Assembly: GCF_900187285.1 (NCBI RefSeq)
Contig: NZ_LT906470.1
Location: forward strand, 1,317,501-1,381,500
Direction of reading: 5' to 3'
DNA: 64,000 bases
Source: Veillonella rodentium
GTDB taxonomy: Bacteria > Bacillota > Negativicutes > Veillonellales > Veillonellaceae
How positions within the stretch are numbered: position 1 is the stretch's first letter; each line of letters begins with the position of its first letter. Positions 16,321-24,193 of this stretch are shown piece by piece. The position numbers and the translations under genes are program-made. Below the pieces are notes generated by a model. It saw only the letters and a program-made list of their open reading frames with translations, searched no databases and was not told where the DNA came from.

Positions 16321-16372
16321 TAATATAATATAATATAATATTTGACCTATAGTAGTACAATATAAGTATAAA
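16321..16372 (+). promoter_or_regulatory. AT-repeat upstream region and candidate promoter
   Basis: Four TAATA pentamers (16321-16340) sit directly upstream of TTGACC (16342-16347). Possible -10 boxes are TATAAG (16361-16366, spacing 13) or TATAAA (16367-16372, spacing 19), neither ideal. The pentamer run could act as an UP-like element and could vary in length. Confidence 0.4.
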
Positions 16373-16390
16373 ATTAAGGAGATGATACAT

Positions 16391-16615
16391 ATGAGATTTA
16401 CAAAACGTATGCTCGTCATGACCTTTTTAGCCGTGACTGTTGCAGTATCTACAGGATTTGCTTACGATTATGTATGCAATGGTTCCCAAACAAGTTGTAA
16501 TACTACTACACAATACAACTGCAATAACTCTAGTAATACAACTTGTAACAATACTAGCCAAAGTTATTGTGGCCCAAACTCTAATACAAGAGGATGTGGC
16601 GGGTATAGAAAATAA
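16391..16615 (+). CDS. Cysteine-periodic exported microprotein
   Basis: 74 residues from the ATG at 16391, 9 nt after AAGGAG (16376-16381); the ATG at 16382 abuts that site and is unlikely. Residues 1-24 form a signal peptide (MRFTKR, hydrophobic core, TGFA). The mature part has six Cys at 29, 36, 44, 52, 60 and 69, spaced 7, 8, 8, 8, 9, embedded in N, T and S: CNTTTQYN, CNNSSNTT, CNNTSQSY are successive octads. It ends in CGGYRK. No family recognised. In a diderm it should reach the periplasm, where cysteines may form disulfides or bind metal. Its own promoter and terminator make it a separate unit. Confidence 0.72.
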   Translation: MRFTKRMLVMTFLAVTVAVSTGFAYDYVCNGSQTSCNTTTQYNCNNSSNTTCNNTSQSYCGPNSNTRGCGGYRK

Positions 16616-16631
16616 TATATCGGATACGACA

Positions 16632-16666
16632 AAAGCCTATAGTACTGAATATGTACTATAGGCTTT
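16632..16666 (+). terminator. Terminator of the cysteine-periodic gene
   Basis: AAAGCCTATAGTAC, a 7-nt loop and GTACTATAGGCTTT make a perfect 14-bp stem, followed by AATACTTAAAATATATTTCTT. It probably also serves the convergent DUF898 gene. Confidence 0.8.
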
Positions 16667-16693
16667 AATACTTAAAATATATTTCTTATTCTA

Positions 16694-17008
16694 TTACTCG
16701 ACAAAGTGTGTATGCTTAACGCGCCAATGTGTCATTTTATTGAACAACCAAAGGCTATAAATGCCAAAGGTAATAAAGGTGAAGAACCACCATTTAATAT
16801 AACTACCAAATAGTTGTGTACCAGTTCCATCAAAGTAAAGTCGTTTACCATTAATAATCGTATTACGGCAAATCCAGCTCCGGAACATAACCTCCGCCCA
16901 AGGGAATGCAATGCCGAAGGTACATACCGTAATCAGAAACGCTGCCAAAGTATACCCGATATATCCAAGTACAGAGCCTTCAAATCGAGATTCCATTTGT
17001 CCTGTCAT
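16694..17008 (-). CDS. Small DUF898 (YjgN-like) membrane protein
   Basis: 104 residues from the ATG at 17008, which follows GAGGAG at 8 nt; a GTG at 17017 overlaps that site. Two hydrophobic blocks (LGYIGYTLAAFLITVCTFGIAFPWA and YIKWWFFTFITFGIYSLWLF) flank a loop with WICRNTIINGKRLYFDGTG. The INGKRLYFDGTG element and W-rich ends are characteristic of DUF898/YjgN proteins, here about a third of the length of YjgN, so a single repeat unit. Inner-membrane protein of unknown role. Not part of the downstream ribosomal operon. Confidence 0.7.
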   Translation of the reverse strand: MTGQMESRFEGSVLGYIGYTLAAFLITVCTFGIAFPWAEVMFRSWICRNTIINGKRLYFDGTGTQLFGSYIKWWFFTFITFGIYSLWLFNKMTHWRVKHTHFVE

Positions 17009-17103
17009 AAAGTTCACTCCTCATAAAATAATTTTACATAATAGATATATTATACATTATTAAGCAGATTAATTCATCTTATGAATGCTGCTTTCACCAT
17101 ACA

Positions 17104-17132
17104 AAAAAGGACCCTCATCAGAGAGTCCTTAA
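17104..17132 (-). terminator. Terminator of the infC-rpmI-rplT operon
   Basis: On the minus strand AAGGACTCTC, a short loop and GAGGGTCCTT are followed by TTTTTTGTATGG, 17 nt after the rplT stop. Confidence 0.85.
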
Positions 17133-17148
17133 TCTGGTTGTTATACTA

Positions 17149-17499
17149 TTAAGCGTTTTTAGCTACTTCAACAAGTTTAGCGAATGCTGCTGCATCGTTA
17201 ACTGCCAAGTCAGCCAACATTTTACGGTTAACTTCAACGCCTGCTTTAGTCAAACCGGCGATGAAACGGCTGTAAGTTGTGCCGTTAATGCGAGCCGCTG
17301 CGTTGATACGAGCGATCCACAATTGACGGAATTCGCGTTTTTTCGCACGACGGTCACGACGAGCGTAGTACAACGCTTTCATTACTGTTTCGTTAGCTTT
17401 TTTAAACAAACGGGAACGTGTGCCGCGGTAACCTTTAGCTAATTTTAAAATCTTTTTATGACGTGCATGAGCTGTAACGCCCTTTTTCACTCTTGCCAT
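17149..17499 (-). CDS. rplT: Ribosomal protein L20
   Basis: 116 residues, normal length. The start [19 protein letters not shown] and the block [20 protein letters not shown] are signature L20 sequence; the C-terminal half ([20 protein letters not shown]) binds 23S rRNA. It is needed for 50S assembly. Last gene of infC-rpmI-rplT, 46 bp after rpmI with AGGAGG upstream. In Firmicutes L20 also represses its own operon by binding the leader upstream of infC, which fits the attenuator at 18293-18400. Confidence 0.97.
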   Translation of the reverse strand: MARVKKGVTAHARHKKILKLAKGYRGTRSRLFKKANETVMKALYYARRDRRAKKREFRQLWIARINAAARINGTTYSRFIAGLTKAGVEVNRKMLADLAVNDAAAFAKLVEVAKNA

Positions 17500-17545
17500 T
17501 GTATATTCCTCCTAAATTACGATATGATCGATTAACTATTAACGA

Positions 17546-17743
17546 TTAAGCGTATGGTAAGCATTTAACTACGCGTTTGTAGTCGGCTTTTGCAACCAAT
17601 GTGGCTTTGCGTAAATTGCGTTTACGAGCTGGAGATTTCTTTTCAAGAATGTGGCTTTTGAAAGCTTTTGCACGCTTGAATTCACCGGTTCCTGTTACTG
17701 CGAAACGTTTAGCCGCTGCGCGACGAGTTTTAATCTTTGGCAT
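17546..17743 (-). CDS. rpmI: Ribosomal protein L35
   Basis: 65 residues, full length. [20 protein letters not shown] and [20 protein letters not shown] are diagnostic of L35, a small basic 50S protein. It lies 18 bp after infC, with GGAGGATTATT upstream of the ATG. It is co-transcribed with infC and rplT. Confidence 0.97.
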   Translation of the reverse strand: MPKIKTRRAAAKRFAVTGTGEFKRAKAFKSHILEKKSPARKRNLRKATLVAKADYKRVVKCLPYA

Positions 17744-17761
17744 AATAATCCTCCCAATACA

Positions 17762-18271
17762 TTACTTACTTACTAAAATCATGGTCATGTTACGACCTTC
17801 TAACTTAGCTGCTTTTTCAATAGACGCCGTTTCTTTGAGTTCATCAGCAAAACGTGTCAATACCGCCATGCCGAGTTCAGGATGTGAAAGCTCACGACCG
17901 CGGAACATGATGGTTACTTTTACTTTGTTACCTTCAGCCAAGAATTTGGATGCATTTTTCATTTTAACGTAAAAGTCATGGTCTTCAATATGTGGACGTA
18001 ATTTGACTTCTTTCAAAGTTACGATTTTTTGTTTTTTCTTCGCTTCTTTCTCGCGTTTTTGTTGTTCATAACGATATTTACCGTAGTTCATAATGCGAGC
18101 TACCGGCGGTTTAGCGTTAGGTGCAATTTCCACAAGATCAAGATGCTGTTCTTCAGCCAATGCCAAAGCCTCACGGCCAGACATGATACCGATTTGCTCA
18201 TTTTCAGGACCTACTACACGAAGTTCACGAGCACGAATCTCTTCATTAATGCGTGGTGTATCCTTGCTAAT
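17762..18271 (-). CDS. infC: Translation initiation factor IF-3 (ATT start)
   Basis: 170 residues if the ATT at 18271 is the start. GGAGGTGA (18277-18284) is correctly spaced to that ATT, which opens ISKDTPRINEEIRARELRVV, the normal IF-3 N-terminus. The in-frame ATG at 18310 would add 13 residues spanning the ribosome binding site and terminator tract, so it is rejected. An AUU start is the classic infC feature by which IF-3 limits its own translation. N- and C-terminal domains are both complete; the linker KRYEQQKREKEAKKKQK is typical. IF-3 prevents premature subunit joining and checks initiator pairing. Confidence 0.95.
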   Translation of the reverse strand: MSKDTPRINEEIRARELRVVGPENEQIGIMSGREALALAEEQHLDLVEIAPNAKPPVARIMNYGKYRYEQQKREKEAKKKQKIVTLKEVKLRPHIEDHDFYVKMKNASKFLAEGNKVKVTIMFRGRELSHPELGMAVLTRFADELKETASIEKAAKLEGRNMTMILVSK

Positions 18272-18292
18272 AGCGTTCACCTCCAAGAGAAT

Positions 18293-18400
18293 AAAAAAAA
18301 CGGACGGCAAACACCATCCGAATAGAATTCTCTATATTAACCTCATACTTCTCGATATCAGGTGAGTGGCGGATGGCCTCTGCTTCACAAATTACTTAAT
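18293..18400 (-). promoter_or_regulatory. L20-type leader: infC attenuator
   Basis: On the minus strand CGGATGG, a 6-nt loop and CCGTCCG (18301-18320) are followed by eight T (18293-18300), a terminator just before the infC ribosome binding site. Upstream, CCATCCG (18370-18376) is complementary to the CGGATGG arm, so an antiterminator can form instead. This is the layout of the Firmicutes L20 leader, where L20 binding favours termination. The remaining 18401-18677 stretch shows nothing else clear. Confidence 0.8.
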
Positions 18401-18677
18401 TATGATATCAGATCAAATATATACTGTCAAGCCCTACCGATAAATATCATATGGAATCCGCTGCCGGCACAATTACGATTACTTATAAGATATCGGCATA
18501 CCGGTCACGGTTATTATCTTTATTATGCATATATATAATTCGCTACAGACAAATCAGCCGCTGAAAGTATACAATATATTTAAATAATAATGGTATAAAT
18601 TATATTTTTATGTACCTTTATATATTATTCATTTCGATAACGAAACCTTATTTTATCCTTAAGAAAGGAGTACTGTC

Positions 18678-20162
18678 ATGTCTGAATCTATAATGAAAAA
18701 ACCTCGTACATCAGTACAGAATGCGGGACTTATACTCGCCTTTATCATTCTGGGCGGTATTATGGCGCTGCCGACTCCGGACACTTTATCCACAGGAGGA
18801 CACCGTATGATCGGCATCCTCGCTTTCGCCGTCATCCTCTGGATGACATCCGCCGTATCCTATCCCGTAAGCGCCACCATGATTACGGCTCTTACGGCAC
18901 TGCTGTTGGGATTTTCTCCGAATCCCGAAGCCCCCGCCAAATTTTTAGGCACGACCAGTGCGTTGAAGCTCATCATTTCCGGTTATTCGACACCGGCCAT
19001 GATTCTCGTCGGTGCCGCCATGTTCATTTCCGTAGCCATGCGCAAGACCGGCCTCGACCGGCGTATAGCCATGCTCGTACTGTCCGGCGTGGGCACCAGG
19101 GTAAGCCGGATTTATCTGGGCGTCATCATTACGGGGCTCATCCTGGCCTTCTTTGTGCCGAGCGCGACAGCCCGTATCGCCTGCCTGGCACCGATTATCA
19201 TAGGGATCGTTGAAAATCTGGGTATTGAACGAAAAAGCAGAGTCGCCGCCCTCCTCATGGTCGGTGCCGTTCAGGCGGACTCGTTCTGGAACATCATGAT
19301 TCAGACGGCGGCAGCCCAGAATCTTGTAGCTGTAGGTTTCATGCAGACACAGATGAACGCCAGCATCAGCTGGGCCGACTGGCTCATCGCGGCGGCACCG
19401 TTCTCGATTACCATGGCAGTTATCACTTACATAGTGACACAGCTGTTAATCAGACCCGAATTCAGGGAGCTCGTCGGAGGTGATGTACAACTGGCTAAAA
19501 TGCGCAATGAAATCGGCCCCATGACAGCGGATGAAAAGAAACTGTTATGCATCTCGATCGGGCTTCTCGCATTATGGGCTACCGGCGGTAAACTGCATTC
19601 CATCGATACCACGACTACCACCATCGTCGCCATTGCCCTGTTCTTCTTTCCTGGGCTCGGTATCATGGACTGGAAGTTTGCGCAGCAACATATCGATTGG
19701 GGATCCATCGTCATGTTCGGCGCCGGCATCGGTCTCGGCTCCGTATTACTAAAAACAAAAGCGGCAACCTGGCTTGCTCAAGTGTTCGTAAACGCCTTTT
19801 CCCTCGAAACAGCCAGCATCTTCCTGCTCATCGCCATTATGGCGGCATTTCTCATCATCATCCATTTAGGTTTCGCTTCCGCAACAGCCCTTTCATCGGC
19901 AATGATTCCGATCGTTATCTCCATCGTCATGGGGCACAGCGCAGAAGGACTCAATCCGATCGGTGTGACCATGCTCATGCAGTACGCCATTTGTTTCGGC
20001 CTGATTCTGCCGGTCAACTCGCCGCAGGGTATGGTGGCCTACGGTACGGAAACCTTTGACGTGAAAACATTTATGACCACCGGTATTCCGTTGACCATAA
20101 TCGGTTATATCATGATGCTCGTATTTACACTCACATACTGGCACTGGATCGGTATCGCATAG
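18678..20162 (+). CDS. SLC13/DASS-family anion permease (CitT-like)
   Basis: 494 residues with roughly 12 hydrophobic segments. The SATMITALTALLLGF and FFVPSATARIACLAPII segments, and the paired HLGFASATALSSAMIPIVIS plus FGLILPVNSPQGMVAYGTETF near the C-terminus, match the two SNT-like and sodium/substrate-binding hairpins of the divalent anion:sodium symporter family. Likely substrates are di- or tricarboxylates, fitting a lactate/succinate-metabolising anaerobe, but not provable. AAGAAAGGAG precedes the start. It stands alone between the infC leader and thrS, and its base composition is visibly more GC-rich than its neighbours, which may mean later acquisition. Confidence 0.85.
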   Translation: MSESIMKKPRTSVQNAGLILAFIILGGIMALPTPDTLSTGGHRMIGILAFAVILWMTSAVSYPVSATMITALTALLLGFSPNPEAPAKFLGTTSALKLIISGYSTPAMILVGAAMFISVAMRKTGLDRRIAMLVLSGVGTRVSRIYLGVIITGLILAFFVPSATARIACLAPIIIGIVENLGIERKSRVAALLMVGAVQADSFWNIMIQTAAAQNLVAVGFMQTQMNASISWADWLIAAAPFSITMAVITYIVTQLLIRPEFRELVGGDVQLAKMRNEIGPMTADEKKLLCISIGLLALWATGGKLHSIDTTTTTIVAIALFFFPGLGIMDWKFAQQHIDWGSIVMFGAGIGLGSVLLKTKAATWLAQVFVNAFSLETASIFLLIAIMAAFLIIIHLGFASATALSSAMIPIVISIVMGHSAEGLNPIGVTMLMQYAICFGLILPVNSPQGMVAYGTETFDVKTFMTTGIPLTIIGYIMMLVFTLTYWHWIGIA

Positions 20163-20203
20163 CGGGATGAAACGATAAAACGCTGTTATTCCCCTTATAT
20201 TGA

Positions 20204-20250
20204 AAAGTCCTGCAACCTCTATGACCATAGAGATTGCAGGACTTTCTTTT
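20204..20250 (+). terminator. Bidirectional terminator between the permease and thrS
   Basis: AAAGTCCTGCAACCTCT and AGAGATTGCAGGACTTT form a 17-bp stem with one mismatch around an 8-nt loop, followed by CTTTT. On the minus strand the AAAA before the stem gives a T tract too, so it can end thrS transcripts. Confidence 0.8.
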
Positions 20251-20296
20251 AGTCATTTTACGATAAGAGTAATATATCGGCCATTAAATCAACCTG

Positions 20297-22207
20297 TCAG
20301 TTACGTTCCTTGATCTCAATTTTAACTGCATTGAAGAATTCGTCAAATGGAACTGAGCCCAATTCATCGCCGCCGTGTTTACGTACGTTAACGGTGCCTT
20401 CTTCCACTTCCTTGTCCCCTACGACGAGCATATACGGTACCTTCGCCATTTGTGCCTGGCGGATTTTGTAGCCGATTTTTTCGCTGCGATCGTCCACTTC
20501 CACGCGTACATAGTCATGATGCATCTGTTTAGCTAACCGCTTAGCGTATTCAACATGTTTTTCGGAGATAGGCAGAATTTTCACCTGTACAGGGGCCATC
20601 CATGTAGGGAATGCACCTGCATAGTGTTCAGTCAGGATACCGATGAAACGTTCCATGGAGCCGAAGCACGCACGGTGAATCATGATAGGTTGATGTTTTT
20701 GACCGTCTTCACCGATATATTCCATCTGGAATCGTTCAGGAAGGTTCATATCTAATTGGATAGTACCGCATTGCCATGTACGGCCCAAAGAATCTTCGAT
20801 ATGGTAGTCGAGCTTAGGGCCGTAGAAAGCGCCGTCACCAGGATTGATTACGTAATCAATTCCCTTAGCTTCAATAGCATTGCGCAATGCATCTGTCGCC
20901 TGTTCCCAGATAGCATCGTCGCCCATCGCATTATCCGGTTTTGTGGATAATTCCACATGATACTTCAAACCGAACTGGCTGTAAATGCGATCAAAGAGCT
21001 CGATAACTTTCATCAATTCCTCTTGCATTTGAGACGGCAACATGAATACGTGCGCATCGTCCTGTGTGAAAGCACGAACGCGGAATAAACCGTGTAACGC
21101 GCCGGATAATTCGTGACGGTGTACTAAACCGAGTTCCGCATAGCGCAACGGCAAATCGCGATAGGAATGCATTTCATTCTGATAAACCAAGATACCGCCC
21201 GGACAGTTCATAGGTTTAATTGCATATTCTTCATCATCGATGATTGTAGTATACATATTTTCACGATAATGGTACCAGTGACCGGATGTTTCCCACAAGT
21301 GTTTATTCAAGATAATCGGCGTGCGAATTTCTTCATATTCAAATTCATGATGAACTTCGCGCCAGAATTTTTCCAATTCATTGCGAAGCGCCATACCTTT
21401 TGGCAAGAAGAACGGGAATCCGGGGCCTTCTTCTTTGATAACGAACAGGCCGAGTTCTTTACCGAGTTTACGATGATCACACTTAGCCGCTTCTTCCAAC
21501 ATGTGTAAGTATGCATCCAGTTCTTCCTTTTTCTCGAACGCAGTACCGTAAATACGTTGCAACATTTTATTCTTTTCATCGCCGCGCCAGTATGCACCTG
21601 CAATGCTTTGTAATTTGAAAGCTTTCACCTTGCCCGTGGATGCCACATGAGGTCCTGCACAAAGGTCGATGAAATCACCTTGAGAGTAGCAGGAGATCAC
21701 GGCATCTTCCGGAAGGTCTTCAATAAGTTCCACCTTGTAGTCTTCATGTTTGGATTTAAAGAATTCAATCGCTTCCGCACGAGGCATAACGGATTTAGTA
21801 ATCGATAAATTTTCTTTTACAATACGGCTCATTTCCTTTTCGATTTTACCCAAATCTTCAGGAGTCAAAGTATGTTCCATATCGATATCATAGTAAAAAC
21901 CTTTATCGATAGCAGGACCGATTGCCAATTTGGCATTAGGCCATAAGCGTTTTACCGCTTGTGCCAAGATATGAGAAGCTGTATGGCGCAAAGTATGTTT
22001 GCCCCCTTCATCTTCAAATGTTAAGAACGCAACTTCAGAGCCATCTACAAGTTCTTCGCGAAGGTCTGTTAATTCACCATTTATGTTTGCAGCTAGTACT
22101 TTTTTAGCCAAGCTGTTAGATAGTTGTTTTACTGCTTCCCCAAGAGTAGTGCCAGCAGCGTATTCCTTTGCACTACCATCAGGTAAAATGATTTTTACAT
22201 CTGCCAT
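20297..22207 (-). CDS. thrS: Threonyl-tRNA synthetase
   Basis: 636 residues from the ATG at 22207, with GGAGG 8 nt upstream; the longer TTG start at 22222 overlaps that site. Domains in order: TGS (MADVKIILPDGSAKEYAAGT), the editing/SAD domain with HTASHILAQAVKRLWP and CAGPHV, the class II catalytic core with MNCPGGILVYQ, RYAELGLVHRHELSGALHGL and MIHRACFGSMERFIGIL, then the anticodon-binding domain (QVKILPISEKHVEYAKRLA). It charges tRNA-Thr and clears Ser-tRNA-Thr. Expression is under the T-box at 22325-22570. Confidence 0.97.
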   Translation of the reverse strand: MADVKIILPDGSAKEYAAGTTLGEAVKQLSNSLAKKVLAANINGELTDLREELVDGSEVAFLTFEDEGGKHTLRHTASHILAQAVKRLWPNAKLAIGPAIDKGFYYDIDMEHTLTPEDLGKIEKEMSRIVKENLSITKSVMPRAEAIEFFKSKHEDYKVELIEDLPEDAVISCYSQGDFIDLCAGPHVASTGKVKAFKLQSIAGAYWRGDEKNKMLQRIYGTAFEKKEELDAYLHMLEEAAKCDHRKLGKELGLFVIKEEGPGFPFFLPKGMALRNELEKFWREVHHEFEYEEIRTPIILNKHLWETSGHWYHYRENMYTTIIDDEEYAIKPMNCPGGILVYQNEMHSYRDLPLRYAELGLVHRHELSGALHGLFRVRAFTQDDAHVFMLPSQMQEELMKVIELFDRIYSQFGLKYHVELSTKPDNAMGDDAIWEQATDALRNAIEAKGIDYVINPGDGAFYGPKLDYHIEDSLGRTWQCGTIQLDMNLPERFQMEYIGEDGQKHQPIMIHRACFGSMERFIGILTEHYAGAFPTWMAPVQVKILPISEKHVEYAKRLAKQMHHDYVRVEVDDRSEKIGYKIRQAQMAKVPYMLVVGDKEVEEGTVNVRKHGGDELGSVPFDEFFNAVKIEIKERN

Positions 22208-22324
22208 TTTTCTTTCCTCCAATTTATAAACTAGGATAGCTTTGATTTTCTACTTTCACCAATATACCTACTTACCACACAATACATAAACATTGAGTAA
22301 TTAGCTTGTAGAAATTGGGTAATA

Positions 22325-22570
22325 AAAAAAGACCTTCTATCCCTACAAACAAGGGACGAAGATCATTCGCGGTTCCACCCTAGTTAACTACCTATACCGA
22401 ACGATATAGTTAATTCACTTCATTAAGCCCGATAACGGTGGCGGCCGTATTTGCCTACTTCAGGTTCGACAAATCAGTTTAAAGGGGGTAATTCCGATAT
22501 ATGTGTAAGGCATTTCCAGCATCCGCCTCTCTCTGACACACAGGGATATGAGAATCATGTCCTTTGCATA
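22325..22570 (-). promoter_or_regulatory. T-box leader (tRNA-Thr sensing)
   Basis: On the minus strand the T-box AGGGTGGAACCGCG (around 22366-22379) is followed by a terminator GATCTTCGTCCCT...AGGGATAGAAGGTC and TTTTTTT. Upstream lies a long stem I region. GGAATTACCCCC near 22485-22496 could present ACC, a Thr codon, as specifier. Uncharged tRNA-Thr would stabilise the antiterminator and turn thrS on. Confidence 0.9.
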
Positions 22571-22585
22571 ACTTTTTACTAGATT

Positions 22586-22614
22586 ATAGTATCATAGAGT
22601 ACTAAAAATTTCAA
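22586..22614 (-). promoter_or_regulatory. thrS promoter
   Basis: TTGAAA (22609-22614) and TACTAT (22586-22591) are separated by exactly 17 nt. Initiation would fall just before the T-box stem I. Confidence 0.75.
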
Positions 22615-22720
22615 TACAGTATAACTGTAAATTTCATAAAAACTAGAAACTGTAATTTTTATAAAAGCCATAAATTGTAAAGTATCTCTTCATGTATATG
22701 AATACATTTATATTTTAAAT

Positions 22721-22750
22721 AAACGGCCCGAAAACACCCTCGAGCCGTTT
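22721..22750 (-). terminator. Terminator of the exported-protein gene
   Basis: AAACGGC at 22721 and GCCGTTT ending at 22750 pair, with CG pairs inside. On the minus strand it is followed by ATTTAAAATATAAAT. It lies 11 bp after the gene at 22762-23751. Confidence 0.65.
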
Positions 22751-22761
22751 TATTTTTGTTA

Positions 22762-23751
22762 TTACCGTTTAAAGTTCGTGGACAACATTGCGCCGATTAC
22801 CTTTTCCAGTTTACTGCTAGAAAGATCCGGACCTTTATAAAGGGTCAACAGAATATCGTTGGAGTTGTCCTGCTTGGACACCATCATAACGCCGCTACCT
22901 CGTGCACCGTTATCATCATAATCCTTCGCAACGATAACGAGGTTCAGATAATGGTCCTTCATGTATGTGTATACCTTGCTGGTACGCGCGGAGGAACCGA
23001 TCATTTTTGCGATATTCATGCCGCGATTGAATACGATAGCATTTGCATTATGCGGATTCGTCGCCAATTGCTGACGTTCCTCATCATTTAGCGGCATGAG
23101 ATTCACCATAAGGGAATCCCCCTGCTTACCGCGGAACATGGCCGGCATCGTTTCACGCACATCATCAGGAATACCCGTATCGGCAGTGAGTTTCAACTCT
23201 TTAGGTACATTCATATACAGAACGCCCTTGCTGTTGCGGCCCACTTCAGTTTTACTGATATCCACGGCACTCAGCATAATGGAATCCTTGATGGTGAACA
23301 CTTGATTCGCCAGCGGCTTTTCAGGCACACCGCGACTCGCTAATTGCACTTCGCCCTCCTTGGTTTTCTTCAAGGTTTCCACATTCCATTTAGCACCTTT
23401 TTTGTCCCCGTCACTCGGTTCAGTGAAAGCATTCGCACCGTCCTTCGTACCCACGTAAACATAGGTCTGAGCAGGGATAATGGTGTCCGGTGCACCGGCT
23501 TTATTGAAAGCCGCGCCGTACAATACGTTCGGAACCACGTTGGAACCGACCTTTAAATTATTGTTTTCCTGGCTTTCCACATCAAAATTGATATTCCCTG
23601 TAAACGTAAGATCAGGTCCGTGGTTAATCACAACCACTTCTCCCGCTTGAGGGATAACAACGGGACCTACAGGGCCCGCCATAGCGACGCCTGCCATAGA
23701 CACACCGAGACAAGCTGTTAATAAAGCACGTTTCAAAATAGACTGTTTCAT
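22762..23751 (-). CDS. Exported protein of unknown function
   Basis: 329 residues. A signal peptide occupies residues 1-25 (MKQSILKRALLTACLGVSMAGVAMA), followed by GPVGPVVIPQAG. The rest is a soluble-looking alpha/beta domain with no Cys and no motif I recognise; VLYMNVPKELKL, MNIAKMIGSSARTSKVYTYM and LNLVIVAKDYDDNGARGSGVMMV stand out as conserved-looking. Probably periplasmic or outer-membrane-associated. It sits alone, with its own terminator, between the thrS promoter region and the DUF4911 gene. Confidence 0.75.
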   Translation of the reverse strand: MKQSILKRALLTACLGVSMAGVAMAGPVGPVVIPQAGEVVVINHGPDLTFTGNINFDVESQENNNLKVGSNVVPNVLYGAAFNKAGAPDTIIPAQTYVYVGTKDGANAFTEPSDGDKKGAKWNVETLKKTKEGEVQLASRGVPEKPLANQVFTIKDSIMLSAVDISKTEVGRNSKGVLYMNVPKELKLTADTGIPDDVRETMPAMFRGKQGDSLMVNLMPLNDEERQQLATNPHNANAIVFNRGMNIAKMIGSSARTSKVYTYMKDHYLNLVIVAKDYDDNGARGSGVMMVSKQDNSNDILLTLYKGPDLSSSKLEKVIGAMLSTNFKR

Positions 23752-23847
23752 AGATTTACTCTCATTTCTCTATTATTTCACTATAGCCTGATAAGCTATA
23801 CACCAAAATTCGGCATCATCACAAATACACTGAGCAATGACACCATG

Positions 23848-24192
23848 CTACCCTTCTATTGTTACATATTCGGGCAGACTTTGCAAAATATCAATAGCCA
23901 GAGACCTGGTCGACGGCGTGCAGCGCACCATACATAAACCCTCATTATCAACAGAGGTCATCACGCCGACGTACTCATAGCCTTCGATGATACGATTGAC
24001 GAAATTCGTATGCTTCGGATCGATATGAAAGTACACATACGCTTCTTCACCGGAGTCAGACTCATCAGGAGCCTCTTCAAAAGCCCCTATGGAGCGGCTC
24101 GGCACTAACGGATCATCGGACAGAACAGATTGATTCCGACCCGGTAATTCCGAAACCTTCGAATGGTTCACTTCTAATCGAGTACCGCTCAT
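23848..24192 (-). CDS. DUF4911 domain protein
   Basis: 114 residues. A disordered acidic N-terminus (about 50 residues) precedes a compact domain: YVYFHIDPKHTNFVNRIIEG, YEYVGVMTSVDNEGLCMVRC, STRSLAIDILQSLP. This pattern fits DUF4911, which I recall as commonly placed beside U32 peptidase genes in Negativicutes. It starts 1 bp after the U32 stop, so it belongs to the same operon. Role unknown; perhaps an accessory to tRNA hydroxylation. Confidence 0.65.
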   Translation of the reverse strand: MSGTRLEVNHSKVSELPGRNQSVLSDDPLVPSRSIGAFEEAPDESDSGEEAYVYFHIDPKHTNFVNRIIEGYEYVGVMTSVDNEGLCMVRCTPSTRSLAIDILQSLPEYVTIEG

Positions 24193-24193
24193 A

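Noticed and set aside
18272-18310. Longer infC start with ATG at 18310
   Set aside because: The extra 13 codons would cover the leader terminator T tract and the GGAGGTGA site. The homologous N-terminus begins at the ATT.
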